A stretch of DNA of 64,000 nt from Stropharia rugosoannulata (taxonomy: Eukaryota > Basidiomycota > Agaricomycetes > Agaricales > Strophariaceae), in NCBI GenBank assembly GCA_028532985.1, contig JANCIK010000005.1, positions 2,920,501 to 2,984,500 of the forward strand, in the 5' to 3' direction. The position numbers and the translations under genes are program-made. This document shows, piece after piece, positions 22,833-34,122 of the stretch (positions are counted from its first letter, which is position 1; every line of letters starts with the position of its first letter). The notes beneath the pieces were generated by a model, which worked only from the letters and a program-made list of their open reading frames with translations, made no database searches and had not been told where the DNA came from.

Positions 22833-22857
22833 TGACCGAGTTCCTGATTACGTACAG
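22833..22857 (-). repeat. Right terminal inverted repeat of the pogo-like element
   Basis: A perfect 25-bp inverted match to 10292-10316, followed by TA at 22858-22859. Confidence 0.95.
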
Positions 22858-22859
22858 TA

Positions 22860-23658
22860 GTAAGTCCTACCCGACAATCAACGACTCAAACCAAAGTCTA
22901 CACCTTTCTTTCTTCTCAATCATACACGTGTGCAATAGCTCGTCTACATATGTGGCGCAATGGTCGAAAGTAAGCAAGCCTTACTATATATACACACTGC
23001 GATTATAATTGTCAGCGCTCAAATTACCGATGACAGCGCTTTCCTTGGATCTGGTACTGAGTACAAACCCCCCAGCCGAAGCAGTACCTTGAGCCTTAAG
23101 GCCGTTGAGTAGTGCCTAGGCCCCCTTGAAGCTGAACGAGAACATGAATGTGCCAAGTCCGTGTGCGCAACAGGACTAATGCGGTGATTTTAGTATTGTA
23201 AATCTCGAGACTTGTGATGTCGAGTCTGGCAGTAGAGACTCAAAAAGTCTAAAAGTTCGTCATCTGTCCCCTCTCCCAGAGCAACGAGGCTGATTTTCCG
23301 TACGAAAGAGCGGACTTTCTCTTCTTCTCAAGTTGGCCAGCATCGACTTGGCAGGCGGTTAATGTTCAATGAGGCAGATACCGTCCACTCTTAATCGCCG
23401 ACGCGTTCCAAGTTAAGGCGATTATTCGTACACGCACTCGGTAAGTTGCGGGTATTGTTGTCTTATATTCCGGTTTTCATTCGACGCGACCACATTACGT
23501 TCTAAGGGTTGTGGGACAAGGCATTGAGTACAAACTAAGCACCTGCTGAATTTACGCTTGCGCTAGGTTTACGGGAGACGCTGCCGGCTTCGTCACAAGA
23601 GCCTTTTAATCCTTGAAACTGTGCGCAGCTCATTTGAAGTTCTCGTGTCCCTCCCATC
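22860..23658. other. Right flank of the pogo element; possible short coding remnant
   Basis: The sequence right after the target TA is pyrimidine-rich and resembles a promoter, followed by ATG GTC GAA at about 22961. After a possible intron, a frame around 23020-23109 reads ITDDSAFLGSGTEYKPPS and stops at TAG. Its composition looks protein-like, but the phase across the presumed intron does not fit. I therefore do not call a gene. The rest shows nothing recognisable. Confidence 0.35.
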
Positions 23659-25404
23659 ATGTCGCCATATAGTCAAGAGTTTGGTCCTCTGGTAGTTGGG
23701 AGTTTCTTGGGTGCCTATATCTTTGGTCTGCATACAATGCAAACAGTCAATTATCTGAGGTATTTAAGAGATTAAATATAATTGCATGCTTATATTCAGT
23801 CCACGCAACTGTAGGTTATATCCGTCGGATCCTTGTAAACTCAAAGCTTTTGTGAATCTACTTTATCGTTCGTTATACTTGAAGTCGCTAATCACAGTAC
23901 ACTAACTATCTAGATTATATCGTTATGGTAGGCGAACTTCAAGCCCATAAAGTTTTTATTCTCAAGAAGACTATTGGAAGGGTATTAGATGCTGGGCATA
24001 CCGTTGTGGCGGGGATGGCTACATATGCTGTGAGCTGTTCACATTCTCCCCGAGCTCATTACCCGTGCTCATTATTCGGTGTTCATGTTCTTTCTCAGCC
24101 CTTGATTACTTATCACGATGATTTTGACCGCGGCAAAGTGCAGATGGCGTTTTTTATAGCGGTATCTGGCATGGTGTCAGTAATCATTACTTCTTCGACG
24201 CAGGTATGTTCCTTCTGTCGTAAACATTACTCAGCCGGTGGTCTGACCCACCGTATCATCATCAGTGTTATTTCTCATACAGGCTGTATGTCCTGTCCTC
24301 GTCCAGACCGGTTCCTGCGATATCTGCAACGCTCTCTGTCATACGAATATTTATATATGCTGCACAACTGACCGTACGGCTCATCAAGCACAGAGGCGAA
24401 CTCCGTGTGTGGAAATGGTGCATGTTTGCGAACAATCTGCTCTCCATCTTCTGTGACTTCCTGGTTGCAGGGAGAATTGCGATGATACTGTTGGAACGAC
24501 GAAAAGAAATGCTTTTTAGGTTAGTGAATCTCACCTATGCGTGGTCATTGGATGCATCTCAGTGTTCAACTCAACCAGAACTTCGGAAATAACAAACCGC
24601 CTCATGATTATTGCCATACGTGAGACCATTCATAACAAGTATAGAATATTCACATTAACCGAATTGGCAGACTCGAATTTATTTACATGGTAAGCCAACG
24701 ATATTGTTATAAAGGTTCTGACCAACCCAGGCGATTCATAAGTGTGGTTATGGCTTTTACAACTATTATAGTATGCTCCTGGTCAATTCATCGAAAACAC
24801 TAATGTTCAAACAGTATAGTATGTAGCAACTACCAATTCATCATATCTGGCAATTGCTTTGATCACGAGTAAACGTGAGTCCTCCACTTAAATTCCCGAT
24901 ACTTCATATAGCCAAAGGAACTGAAAAATCGCAGTGTTCATAATGGCGTTTATGATCTCGTCCGCATCCAGTCATTTTTTATTTTACATTTTGAAGCCTA
25001 AGTATGTCATAGGCTACTATCCGGAAGGCGGTCAGCAACAAGAGAGATCCTTTATCCTGATATTCACACCATCTACAGTGTGGACCAATTGTCAAATGTG
25101 CGTTTGGATTGTAGCAATTCGTGGATCAATTGACAATGATGTGTTCAGGGCGTGTGTTCGGAGTCGCTGGAAGGTACCAAGTCACCCCATGATGTTGGGG
25201 GACACCTCGAACAGTGATTGTATTTCTAGCCCCCTAAAATGGTCATGTTACTGGCCTTTAGCTGATGATGACGCCTATTCTTATGTCGGACATGTTCAAT
25301 GGACTCGTGATTCCCCACAGGCCATAGAATCGTCCCGGCATCTTGTTAGCCGGTCAAGAAACTCAAGCCATGCTGCCGAATCTCGGAATCTTTTCTACTC
25401 ATGA
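23659..25404 (+). CDS. DUF6534-type seven-helix membrane protein (second copy)
   Basis: The start MSPYSQEFGPLVVGSFLGAY leads into the first helix. Splicing gives TVNYLRLYPSDPCKLKAF, then LDAGHTVVAGMATYA, QMAFFIAVSGMVSVIITS, CYFSYRLYVLSSSRPVPA, IFIYAAQLTVRLIKHRGE, DFLVAGRIAMILLERRKE, RTSEITNRLMIIAI and TTNSSYLAIALITSKL. These follow the order of helices and loops in DUF6534 proteins. About nine introns are required, most with good sites. The C-terminal end is unsure: after KLFIMAFMISS the usual NAR-type motif is missing, and the open frame to 25404 is unlike family members, so a further intron or decay is possible. The substrate or ligand is unknown. Confidence 0.62.
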
Positions 25405-25688
25405 TCACTCACTGTCGTACTAGGTCATTGTTATGAGAACACGGCTGAATTATATCGCGAAATGACTGCCGTGACGTGCCACACTGCACGGCATGTATGC
25501 CGTCGTTACAGCAAGACCTGACCTGCTTACTCTGTTCCTTTCTCGCTGCTTCAACGGCTTTTCCGTTTATTTTGGCTTCCTCATTCTCACATTGCCGGAT
25601 TTCTTCTTTTTAATGTTGGCCGGGGAAGTAGATAAGATGTGTTCCTATACTGACTTCCGCAGTCCGAGCCTGGTTCCCTTGCACTAGT
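25405..25688. other. Intergenic, MFS transporter promoter side
   Basis: A short gap between the second DUF6534 gene and the transporter start. Nothing specific is visible. Confidence 0.4.
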
Positions 25689-27869
25689 ATGAACGGTTTA
25701 AGAGAATCCCCTAGCGAGCGACTGGTCGATAGTGGCACTACAATAGAACAGGGAAGTAACAGGTCTATCGCACTGGCCGAATCACCTGCCTTGTTGCACC
25801 CTCAGGATATTTCCAGATTTACGAAGAAAGAAAAATGGTCAATCGTGATATTTACATGCTTCATTGGATTTTTTAGGTAAAAACCTGGTACTTTGGAAGC
25901 TATCATACGCTAATTGAAGGTCACTTCAGTCCATTTACATCCAACATATATCTTCCAGCCATACCGACGCTCGCCGTAGCCTTCGACAAACCAACGGAGC
26001 TCATAAATCTTACAGTAATGTCCAAAAACGGGCCCTTGGGTTAAGCAATTACTTACAACGTTTCAGGTGACCATGTATGTGATTTTGCAGGGAGTGGGTA
26101 AGTCGAGCTTGACCGCAATGTCACCTTTTTCTTGCATCGGACTTCAAGTTGTTCCTCGTGAATGTCTTGCTCACAAGGAGCTCTCTAGCACCAATGTTGT
26201 GGGGGCCAGTCTCTGATCATATTGGACGGCGACCTATATCTGCAATCTGCTTGTTCATCCTTTCGCTTTCCTGTATAGGCCTAGCGCTTGTCCCTACTTC
26301 AGATTTCTGGCTGCTTATGTTGCTCAGATGCCTGCAAGCTTCTGGGTCAGCGAGTACAATAGCAATTGGTGGGATGACATAACAGCGCGCCAGCGCATAT
26401 ACTTACTTGACTTGACCTGATAAACCGCGTCGATGCACAGGTGCGGGAGTGGTTGGTGATATATCTACGCGCGCTGAACGCGGAGGCTTCTTTGGTGTGT
26501 TTAGTCTAGGACCTACAGTGAGTTAGAAGAGCATCATCCGGTCCGGAGGACTATCGGAAGCTGACCCATCTCTCTAGTCTGGTCCAGCGATAGGTCCGGT
26601 AATTGGAGGCGCACTGGCCGGTCATTTTGGATGGAGGCGTGTCACAAAAAATTCTAGCGGTTCAGTGTTGATCCTAACGATTTCTGACAGGTCGATATTT
26701 TGGTTCCTGTGTATCTGCAGTTCCATATGCTTCGTCACCATTATTTTGTAAGCCGGTGCATGAGCCAACGAAGGACGCAACTTTGACTGTATTTGATCAG
26801 GTTTCAGCCGGAGACACTTCGTCCTATCCTAGATGCCGGAAAAGAAGATATCTTTCTTTTGTACAAGCCTGTTATACCTGTCATTGGAAGGAGGGGCGAT
26901 ACCGTTAGACCAGTTATAGTTCGCGACGAACCCTCCAAGCCACGCCCACCACGCAATCCATTCCGGCTCTTCTTGAACCCGGATGTTTCACTTATGCTTG
27001 CCATAAACGGAATAATGTTTACCGTATTCTATGGCGTTTTGGTTCCGCTGTCTTCGCTCTTTGTTCAGACGTATCCGTTTCTTAACCAAACTACAATCGG
27101 CGCTTGCTTTCTGGCCGTCGGGGGCGGCACTGTAATAGGCTCATGGTCTTCTGGACGCATACTAGACATGGAATATCAAACCTTCAAAAAGGAAATTGAA
27201 AGACAACAAGCTGGCACCGAGGCGAAAGGGCTAGACATTTCGAAGGAAGAGAATTTTCCGTTGGAGATGGTGTGTGGTTTTTGTTCATGTTTGACTCTAT
27301 TAATAGATCCCGCTCTAGGCCCGACTTCGTCTAATGCCAATCTACATAATAGGTGTGGCTGCCATTTGTGCTGGATATGGCTGGTGCATAGAAAGAGGTG
27401 TCCATATTTCGGTTCCTCTGATACTTCAGTTTTTTGGTCAGTGACTAATTCACGAGAGTCGTGTCAGAGTTTACTTTTCTTCTTGATCCAGCTGGATGGC
27501 TTACCATAGCTGTAATGAATGCGACATCCACGTTGAATATAGACCTCGTCCCGGGGCAGAGCTCCTCTGTCACGGCATGTGTAAGTCCCTCTGATCCATT
27601 CCTGTGTATAAGCCACTGAGACCATTAAACGCGACAAGAATAATCTTGTCAGGTGCAGCCTGACCGCCGTCCTCGTTTCAGTCATCCAACTTATCATAAA
27701 CGGTATTGGTATTGGGTGGACATATGTCCTGCTAAGCGGCGTCTCACTTCTGTCCCTGCCGTTGATATACGCTGCAGTTAAAATTGGGCCGGGATGTCGT
27801 GTTCGACGCCAGCGCCTTAAGCAGCTTCAGCAAGAGACAGAGGCGAGGTCGGCCTCTGAGATGAAATAG
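25689..27869 (+). CDS. Major facilitator superfamily transporter, DHA1 drug:H+ antiporter type
   Basis: This is a plasma-membrane proton antiporter of the fungal DHA1 group (polyamine/quinidine/drug exporters); the substrate is not predictable. A hydrophilic N-terminus (MNGLRESPSERLVDSGTT) is followed by the first helix (WSIVIFTCFIGFF). Exons then give NIYLPAIPTLAVAFDKPTEL, VTMYVILQGVAPMLWGPVSD with the motif-A loop DHIGRRPIS, GDISTRAERGGFFGVFSLGP, GPAIGPVIGGALAGHFGWR (antiporter motif C-like), and FQPETLR, a variant of the usual LPETLR. The C-terminal half follows a cytoplasmic loop, with PGQSSSVTACNNLVRCSLTA near the end. The protein ends RQRLKQLQQETEARS plus a few residues. About nine introns; GV|APMLWG uses an acceptor inside an overlapping open frame. 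No lesion is seen. Confidence 0.87.
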
Positions 27870-29203
27870 AGTAGATGTATCAACACGCGAGAATATGGCG
27901 TTTATTATTTGAGGTGCAAAGCTTACTCCTCGCAATGTTTTGTAGCTTTGCTATGTATGCTTTCTAATGGTTGGGGCCCCTTCTGTCATACAGTTTGCGC
28001 CCATAGATCTATCTTCACGTATTCAAACGCCTTACTAGTCTTTCGAAGCCGCTGCATGTGCATGTATGTAAATGAATGGCAAGATCAAATGGTCCGTTTT
28101 CATAAATATCTGTTACTCTTCCCGGCCCAGCATACTTGGGACCACACGGATACGAAGCATCTACATCAGCTATAGACACCTAACTTACATTGAAGCTGTG
28201 TTTTTCCCTGGGCGGATGCATCAAACCGAAATCTGAGGAGAACGCTTGATTGTTTACTTGAAAGGTCGGTAGAAATACTCTTATATTCTACAGTCACAAT
28301 ATTAATGCTGCATGGCTTATGTCGTTAAACAGATCCGCACTTGGTCTGTCCAGACTACATGCCTATGAATCGCACAGGCATCGTAGCTGTGCCGCTATAT
28401 GGTGCGCCCCCGTTTGGCTTCATTGTCGAAATGATGTATTTTTTACCTTTACATGAAGCACATGATATGCATAAATTTCGTTATACATAAGCAGAAATGG
28501 AGCCTTTCGTGAGCGTATTATTACTTCTCTTGAACTCTTTGCTAATACATGATCCGCATTTGTTGGACTTGGCCGTAAGAGCTTGACTTCAGTCGAAAAT
28601 GTACAGTTGTAACATGATTCTAAAAATAGGTGTCAGCGCCGGTTTTATTAATAGCCTCTGGCCTGTGGACATCAACAGCGCGGTGTACTCGAATAAACAC
28701 TTGTTTCGGAGCTGGCAGACACAATGATGAGCATATACATAGATACATGCAAAGAGTGGCTACTCCAGCCCTCCAAGATTTCTAACAATCATGTGAGGCC
28801 GATTGGCACACACCGTCCATACCTCAGTCTTCCTGTATCAATATAGCAGCTGCAATAATTGTTTTGCAATATGGAAGCAGCGATAAAAGAATGAACTTGA
28901 TAGAGAAGAAAAATACATCACCTGGAACTTGACCTGCTCCGTAGATATGATGCAACGGCTTTACAATTCAAGCATCTTTGCAGCATCCATTGATGGTTCA
29001 TTCGAGCGCTCAAAATAGCATTATCAGCCCACTGCGTTACAGAACAGAGGGATGATATACGTTTACCAGAGTAAACATCTACCCATGTATAAAAATGGCT
29101 GGTTATCAGCCATATAAAGACTGTTCCGAACGACCATGTCTATATCAACTCGCGCCTGATTTTCAACTGAAGATAGTTGACTGCAATCTCACTCACAAGA
29201 ACC
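27870..29203. other. Intergenic, no gene seen
   Basis: About 1.3 kb. Small open frames occur (for example 27909-28175) but with no coherent composition or splice partners. It presumably contains the promoter of the first thaumatin-like gene. Confidence 0.5.
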
Positions 29204-30058
29204 ATGATCTTCCAACGTGCAGCGTTTTTCTCGGTCATCGCGGTAGCTGCCACCCTCGCGGTCGCTGATCACACCTGTGAGCGCTGGCCTTAGTCAGTAG
29301 CATAGATGTGGCATGAACTAATATCACACCCCTATGCAGTCGTCTTCAATAACCACTGTGGCAACAACGTCACCCCCGTTATCGCCAACACCAACTGTGG
29401 TTTCTCTCCGCGATGCAGCACCCCGGGATCTGGAGGCGTCGTAAGTCATCCTATAAAAATCGGGAGTGGGGGGTATTAATGGCATCATTCACAGCCAAAC
29501 CCGGCCATTTCGTACACAGGTCCCCAACCCAACACATTGGGCCCTGGTGGATCGCAGTCGCTGACCGTCAATCGTCAGGTATGGACCACATTTGTTCTCT
29601 TGAACACCAGCTCCTGACAGTAGTATAGTGGAATGGCCGTGTATTCAACCAGGACGGGGCCTGTGGTTCCGCGGGAGAATCGTGCACCGTTACAGAATTC
29701 AATCTCGACACAGGGAGCCAGTTCACACCCCAGGTCTTTCCCCTTTGTCCTATAGTATATGTATTGGCGCTGACAGATGCGTTTTCATAAGTCATACGAC
29801 ATATCTAACATCCAAGGCTTCACCCAGTCTATCCAAATTCAAGTTAGCGACGGGTGTGACACTGTTACCTGCACGAACGTAAACTGTGGCTGCAGCGAGG
29901 CCTTCCCCGTAGGCGTAAGTACTTCTCGCCCATGAGTTTCGTGCATTTAGGTAATAAACTGATTTACTGAATAGGATGAGAGCGGGTGTGGAGATGACGC
30001 TGCCGTACGAGCATGCTCTGCTGGAGACAAGACCTGGACCATCACCTTCTGCCCGTAG
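29204..30058 (+). CDS. Thaumatin-like protein (copy 1)
   Basis: A secreted, disulphide-rich thaumatin-fold protein; fungal members act on or in the cell wall, some binding beta-1,3-glucan. Six exons (29204-29276, 29340-29440, 29495-29578, 29629-29733, 29792-29914, 29975-30058) give 189 residues. The signal peptide is MIFQRAAFFSVIAVAATLAV. Then come VFNNHCGNNVTPVIANTNCG, PNPAISYTG, the WNGRVFNQDGACG segment, CTVTEFNLDTG, YDISNIQGFTQSI, CTNVNCGCSEAFP and terminal TWTITFCP. It is shorter than plant thaumatins, the compact form. A nearly identical gene lies inverted at 32164-33019, and even intron sequence is shared. The gene between them is an unrelated carrier. Confidence 0.92.
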
Positions 30059-30596
30059 GAATTCAGGTAGCATATAGCCAGACAAAAGGAAATGATCTGC
30101 TCGTATTATGTCCAGTAATGAATCAAGAAGATATATTGCGTGTTATACAACCTGAGAAATGGCAAGACAAATGTAGATGCGCGACACAGTAGTGGGTGGT
30201 GATTAGACGCGTACCTATTTTAAATTGAACCTGTTGTACTGCGTGCCTATCATGATGTTTCTGGATTCGTTCGAGGATTCTCACTCTTTGCCAGGGAAGC
30301 CTGTTCCCGACCGGTCCAGTGCTATAATCAGAGGGAAATGTTATAGTCTCGTTATGAATGCCAGTGACCGGATCTCATGATGTTTGTGAGCAGCGGGGGA
30401 GGAAGAAAGGAACGTATTTGCGTGTATTTTCCGTTGGGGGAGTTGATGCAGAGTTTCACGTGTTTACTCCGATTGGGACCGCTGACGATGCGGGGGAAGT
30501 GAATTCATTATCCGGTCCCAGGTATCAGCCGAGTTGTCTCTTCTTTAATGCTGCTTCTTCCTTTGCCGTCAACAATCACCTAGGCGTATCTTCATT
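30059..30596. other. Intergenic, carrier promoter region
   Basis: About 540 bp between thaumatin copy 1 and the carrier. An open frame at 30358-30651 overlaps the carrier start but has no recognisable content. Confidence 0.45.
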
Positions 30597-31910
30597 ATGC
30601 CTGCGCAGTCAAAACCCGTTCAGCAGCTCACCCCATTCGGTGCTGCGTTAGCTGGTGCCCTCGGTGGCTGTTTCAGCACTGCGTACGTCTCATCGTCTAA
30701 ACCCACAGAGGATGGATGCTTATCTTGTCCATTAGTGTTGTCTATCCTCTAGATGTGTAGGTCAAGCCAGTACGATGATGCGCACTGTCCTCATGTATCG
30801 TTGTTTGAAGAGCCAAGACGCGTATTCAGGCTCTCCCAGCAGGCAGCAAAGCGACGGCTAAAGACCTTTCGTTAACGTCTGTCATCATGAAGGTTTACAA
30901 GCAGGAAGGCATCGCAGGGCTGTACCGCGGCTTTGGCGCGACCATGCTGAACACCTTTTCCATGCGTACGTACCCAGTTGACCATGTGTAAATGCACCGT
31001 GATAAACATTCAACAGAATATGCTTATTTCTTCTTCTACTCGCTCGTGCGGTCGAATTACATCAAACGATTGTCTGCTAAGCTCCCTGCCGGCTCAAAGC
31101 TTCCCCCGTTGTCCACAGCTGCTGAGCTTATACTTGGTGCAGCTGCAGGTGCCCTCGCACAGATATTCACCATTCCCGTGTCCGTCATCGCAACCAGGCA
31201 GCAAGTGGGTCGGCCCGAAAAGTCCGGTGCAGCAGCGGGTGATGCTGAAGAGGAGCTGGACGACTCATTCTTCGGCGTGGCACGCGAGATCGTGGAGGAA
31301 GAAGGCGTCACTGGTCTGTGGCTTGGAATCAAGCCGGGCCTGGTTCTAACCATCAACCCTGCTATCACATACGGTGCATTCGAGCGCGTAAAGAGCCTGG
31401 TACTCCTTGCTCGAGGCGGCACCAAGCTTGGACCTTGGCTATCGTTTTTAATTGGTTCCCTGAGCAAAACGCTCGCCACAATCGTAAGACTCGTTTTAAT
31501 TGATGAACCATCAAATTATTAACAATCCCTGCTGCAGGTAACCTACCCATATATCATGGCGAAGGTTCGAATTCAGGCCCGCAGTGCTGATGTAGAGGAT
31601 GCGGAAGAGCGTCATTGTGACCCTCCCCGTTGTCACCAACATCATCACAAGACCGGCCGACACATCGGTGCTTTGGATATCTTGGCCCGTGTATGGAAAA
31701 GGGAGGGCTTCACTGGCTGGTACCAGGTATGTTTTCACCTTATATGTTCTGTCTCATAAATAAGTTCATATTCTTTTGCAGGGCATGGAAGCTCAAATTA
31801 CCAAGGCTGTACTTTCTCAGGCTCTGCTTTTTATGTCAAAAGAGCAATTTGAACATTGGGCACTCGCTATAATGATACTCTTTGCTCGTTTCTCTGTTGG
31901 TCGGCATTGA
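30597..31910 (+). CDS. ANT1: Peroxisomal adenine nucleotide carrier (SLC25A17/PMP34, yeast Ant1 type)
   Basis: A mitochondrial-carrier-family protein that exchanges ATP and AMP across the peroxisomal membrane for acyl-CoA activation. Six exons (30597-30682, 30736-30756, 30811-30965, 31017-31483, 31538-31726, 31782-31910) give 348 residues, close to family length. The three repeats are visible: VYPLDVAKTRIQALP (signature PxD/ExxKxRxQ), then GIAGLYRGFGATMLNTF; IPVSVIATRQQVG and GVTGLWLGIKPGLVLTINPA; and VTYPYIMAKVRIQARS with GFTGWYQGMEAQITKAVLSQ. Exon 2 is only 21 nt, splitting the first signature. Assignment to the peroxisomal rather than a mitochondrial member rests on overall resemblance to Ant1/PMP34. 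Confidence 0.87.
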
Positions 31911-32163
31911 TCTCTCACGATGTTATGACTTAGAATTCCAAGTCCACTGTATACCTCTATCATTATACCCCTTCTCCAAGGGTAGAAACACAAAAAGGTT
32001 TTGTCTCCCATCCGTTGTGTCGCTTATCTTATATTTGTCTTGCAACTTTCAGATTGTACACCATAATATGGATTCTTATTGCATTACTAGACATATTACA
32101 AGCAGACGTTTGTCTCAAGGAACAGTATACTTCCTTTTGTCTGGGTGTCTGCTGCCTGACTTT

Positions 32164-33019
32164 CTACGGGCAGAAGGTGATGGTCCAGGTCTTGTCTCCG
32201 GCGGAACATCCTCGTACGGGAGAGTCATTTCCGCACCCACTCAGATCCTGATCCGAAATTTAAGTCAACATCCTAATGCACAAAGCCATGGGAGTGAAGT
32301 ACTCACGCCTGGGCGATAGGCCTGAGTGCAGCCACAGTTCACATTTGTGCACTCAACGGTGTCGCACCCACTAACTTGAATCTCAATAGACTGGGTAAAG
32401 CCTTGGATGTTAGATATGTCGTATGCCTTATGACGTCGCATCCGTCAGCTCCTACATCTATACTGCAGAAGAACGGGATCAGACCTGGGGTGTAAATTGG
32501 TTCCCTGTGTCCAGGTTGAACTCTGTAACCGTGCACGATTCTCCGGAGGCGCCGCAAGCTCCGTTTTGGTTGAATACACGGCCGTTCCACTGCACCTACT
32601 ATCAGGAGCCGCAGGCCAAAGAACACTGCTGGGGACTTTACCTGTCTGTTGACCGTCAGCCTCTGCGAGCCACCAGGACCCAAAGTGTTGGGTTGAGGAC
32701 CTGTGTACGAGATGGCGGGGTTTGGCTGTGTACAACGTCAAGTATTAGTCCCTGCCAAGTCGCGCCCCGCAATGGATGACTTACGACGCCGCCCGATCCG
32801 GGGGTGCTGCAGCGCGGAGAGTAACCGCAGTTGGTGTTGGCGATGACGGGCTTCACACTGTTACCGCAGTGGTTATTGAAGACAACTGCATGGCGGCGTT
32901 ATATCAGTTTCATGTCTTTATCTTACTGACTCGAGCCAGCGCTCACAGGTGTGGTCAGCGACCGCAAGGGTGGCAGCTACCACGATAACCGAGAAGAGAG
33001 TTGTGCGTTGGAAGATCAT
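32164..33019 (-). CDS. Thaumatin-like protein (copy 2, inverted)
   Basis: Same layout as copy 1, on the opposite strand: signal peptide beginning MIFQRTTLFSVIVVAATLAV, VFNNHCGNSVKPVIANTNCG, PNPAISYTGPQPNTLGPGG, WNGRVFNQNGACGASGESC, YDISNIQGFTQSIEIQVSGC, CTNVNCGCTQAYRPG and the end TWTITFCP. Exon boundaries fall at the same codons, and the first intron is nearly the same sequence (gtgagcgctggc at the donor), so the pair arose by recent duplication or gene conversion. The 254-bp gap to the carrier stop and the first 100 bases upstream of the start show no other feature. The encoded protein appears intact. Function as for copy 1. Confidence 0.91.
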
Positions 33020-34122
33020 TGTTCTTGTGCTTGACGGATTGAAGCAGAGTTTGTTTAGCTCAAATTCGAAATTGGCAGGCGCCTTGAATTTGTGTCGAGG
33101 TGGTTATCTAGGATGATATTTATACAGGTATGAGATAGCCATTCTTACATATCGGTAGAACTTCATGCACACCGACTCATACTAACTCTGGTATGTAATT
33201 GGAAGCTTCGGCATCGCTGTCTCTTCTGTAGCCCAATGGGCCAGTGATACTATTTGCGAATGATGAACCATCAGAGCCTCAACACTATATCCGTGGTGTA
33301 GATCGACTTCTTGGTCCCGGATAACATCGCTGACGCTTAGCTCGATTCTCGCTGCTTCCTCCTAGACCATCGGCGGCCATATAATCACGGCCCCATGTTC
33401 TAGTCGGCCGCACATGATTGTGATTGTTAACCATCTTGGATTTTTGGAGCATTTATTCTTTGCATGTGCTTAAAATGTGTTCATCATTCTAAACACTAGC
33501 TTCAGAACAAGTGTACTTAGTACTGCGCCGAACTTGTTCAAACAGACCCGAGACTATTAATAACACCACCGTTGATGTAGATGATTCTATTTTTAGACTG
33601 ACATTTAGACTGTCTTTTTCCGTATGGGTTCAAGCCCTGGCTCAGCCCAGCGGACGCGGATCACGCATTAACAGAGGACTCAAGTGGAGTGAGTACATAC
33701 TCACTTCACTTATACTACTTACTATTGTCACTTATATTTAACGAGCATTTTCCGTATCATGTGCTCTATGTAACGTTAGCGAAAATATATCATTTCTGAT
33801 GAGAGATTGAACAGGGTATCATCTGCTGAGACAACTAGGATACCTATGTGTATCATATGACACTATATACGCATGTACTCAATACTCTGGATAGACATGG
33901 AACGAACCCACTAACCGACATGTACATGCACCACACAGCGTATCTTATCTGCCGACCTTTCAAGTAACTGGCAATCAAGCGTTCAACTCCTAATATGTCA
34001 ATTTGATGCATCGGCACAACAAAGAACACAGCTGCAATATGTAGATTTAAGATGAGTAAAATGACATAAAGGCAGTTCGAACAGATGTTCCGTACCCGTG
34101 CAGCCCAAAACATCACCCTCTA
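33020..34122. other. Intergenic, no gene seen
   Basis: About 1.1 kb from the promoter of thaumatin copy 2 to the 3' end of the arrestin-like gene. An open frame at 33511-33741 ends in a hydrophobic stretch but has no family resemblance or splice context. Confidence 0.45.

Larger units (their letters stand above)
10292..22857. mobile_element. Pogo-like (Tc1/mariner superfamily) DNA transposon, interrupted by a nested Plavaka element
   Basis: The element is bounded by a perfect 25-bp inverted repeat starting CTGTACGTAATCAGGAACTC, and by TA on both sides (10290-10291 and 22858-22859), the expected target duplication of the superfamily. It encodes one transposase on the minus strand. Without the 8.8-kb inner insertion it would be about 3.8 kb. 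A second copy of the subterminal motif ACTCGGTCAG sits inside each end (10495-10504 and, inverted, 22815-22824) and may be an internal transposase-binding site (inference). The transposase carries the inner insertion and an in-frame TAG, so this copy is probably not autonomous. Confidence 0.92.

Noticed and set aside
10290..22859. CRISPR, phage or bacterial operon signals anywhere in the window
   Set aside because: Intron-rich genes, fungal families and the absence of ribosome-binding-site spacing show a eukaryotic nuclear sequence; no spaced repeats were seen.
25000..25404. C-terminal 130 codons of the second DUF6534 gene as an added domain
   Set aside because: The stretch has mixed composition, ends abruptly, and contains plausible intron donors (for example gtatgt near 25003); it is probably not translated as read.
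33600..33660. GGGTTCAAGCCC near 33625 looked like a tRNA B box
   Set aside because: No matching A box, acceptor stem or anticodon arm at the right spacing.
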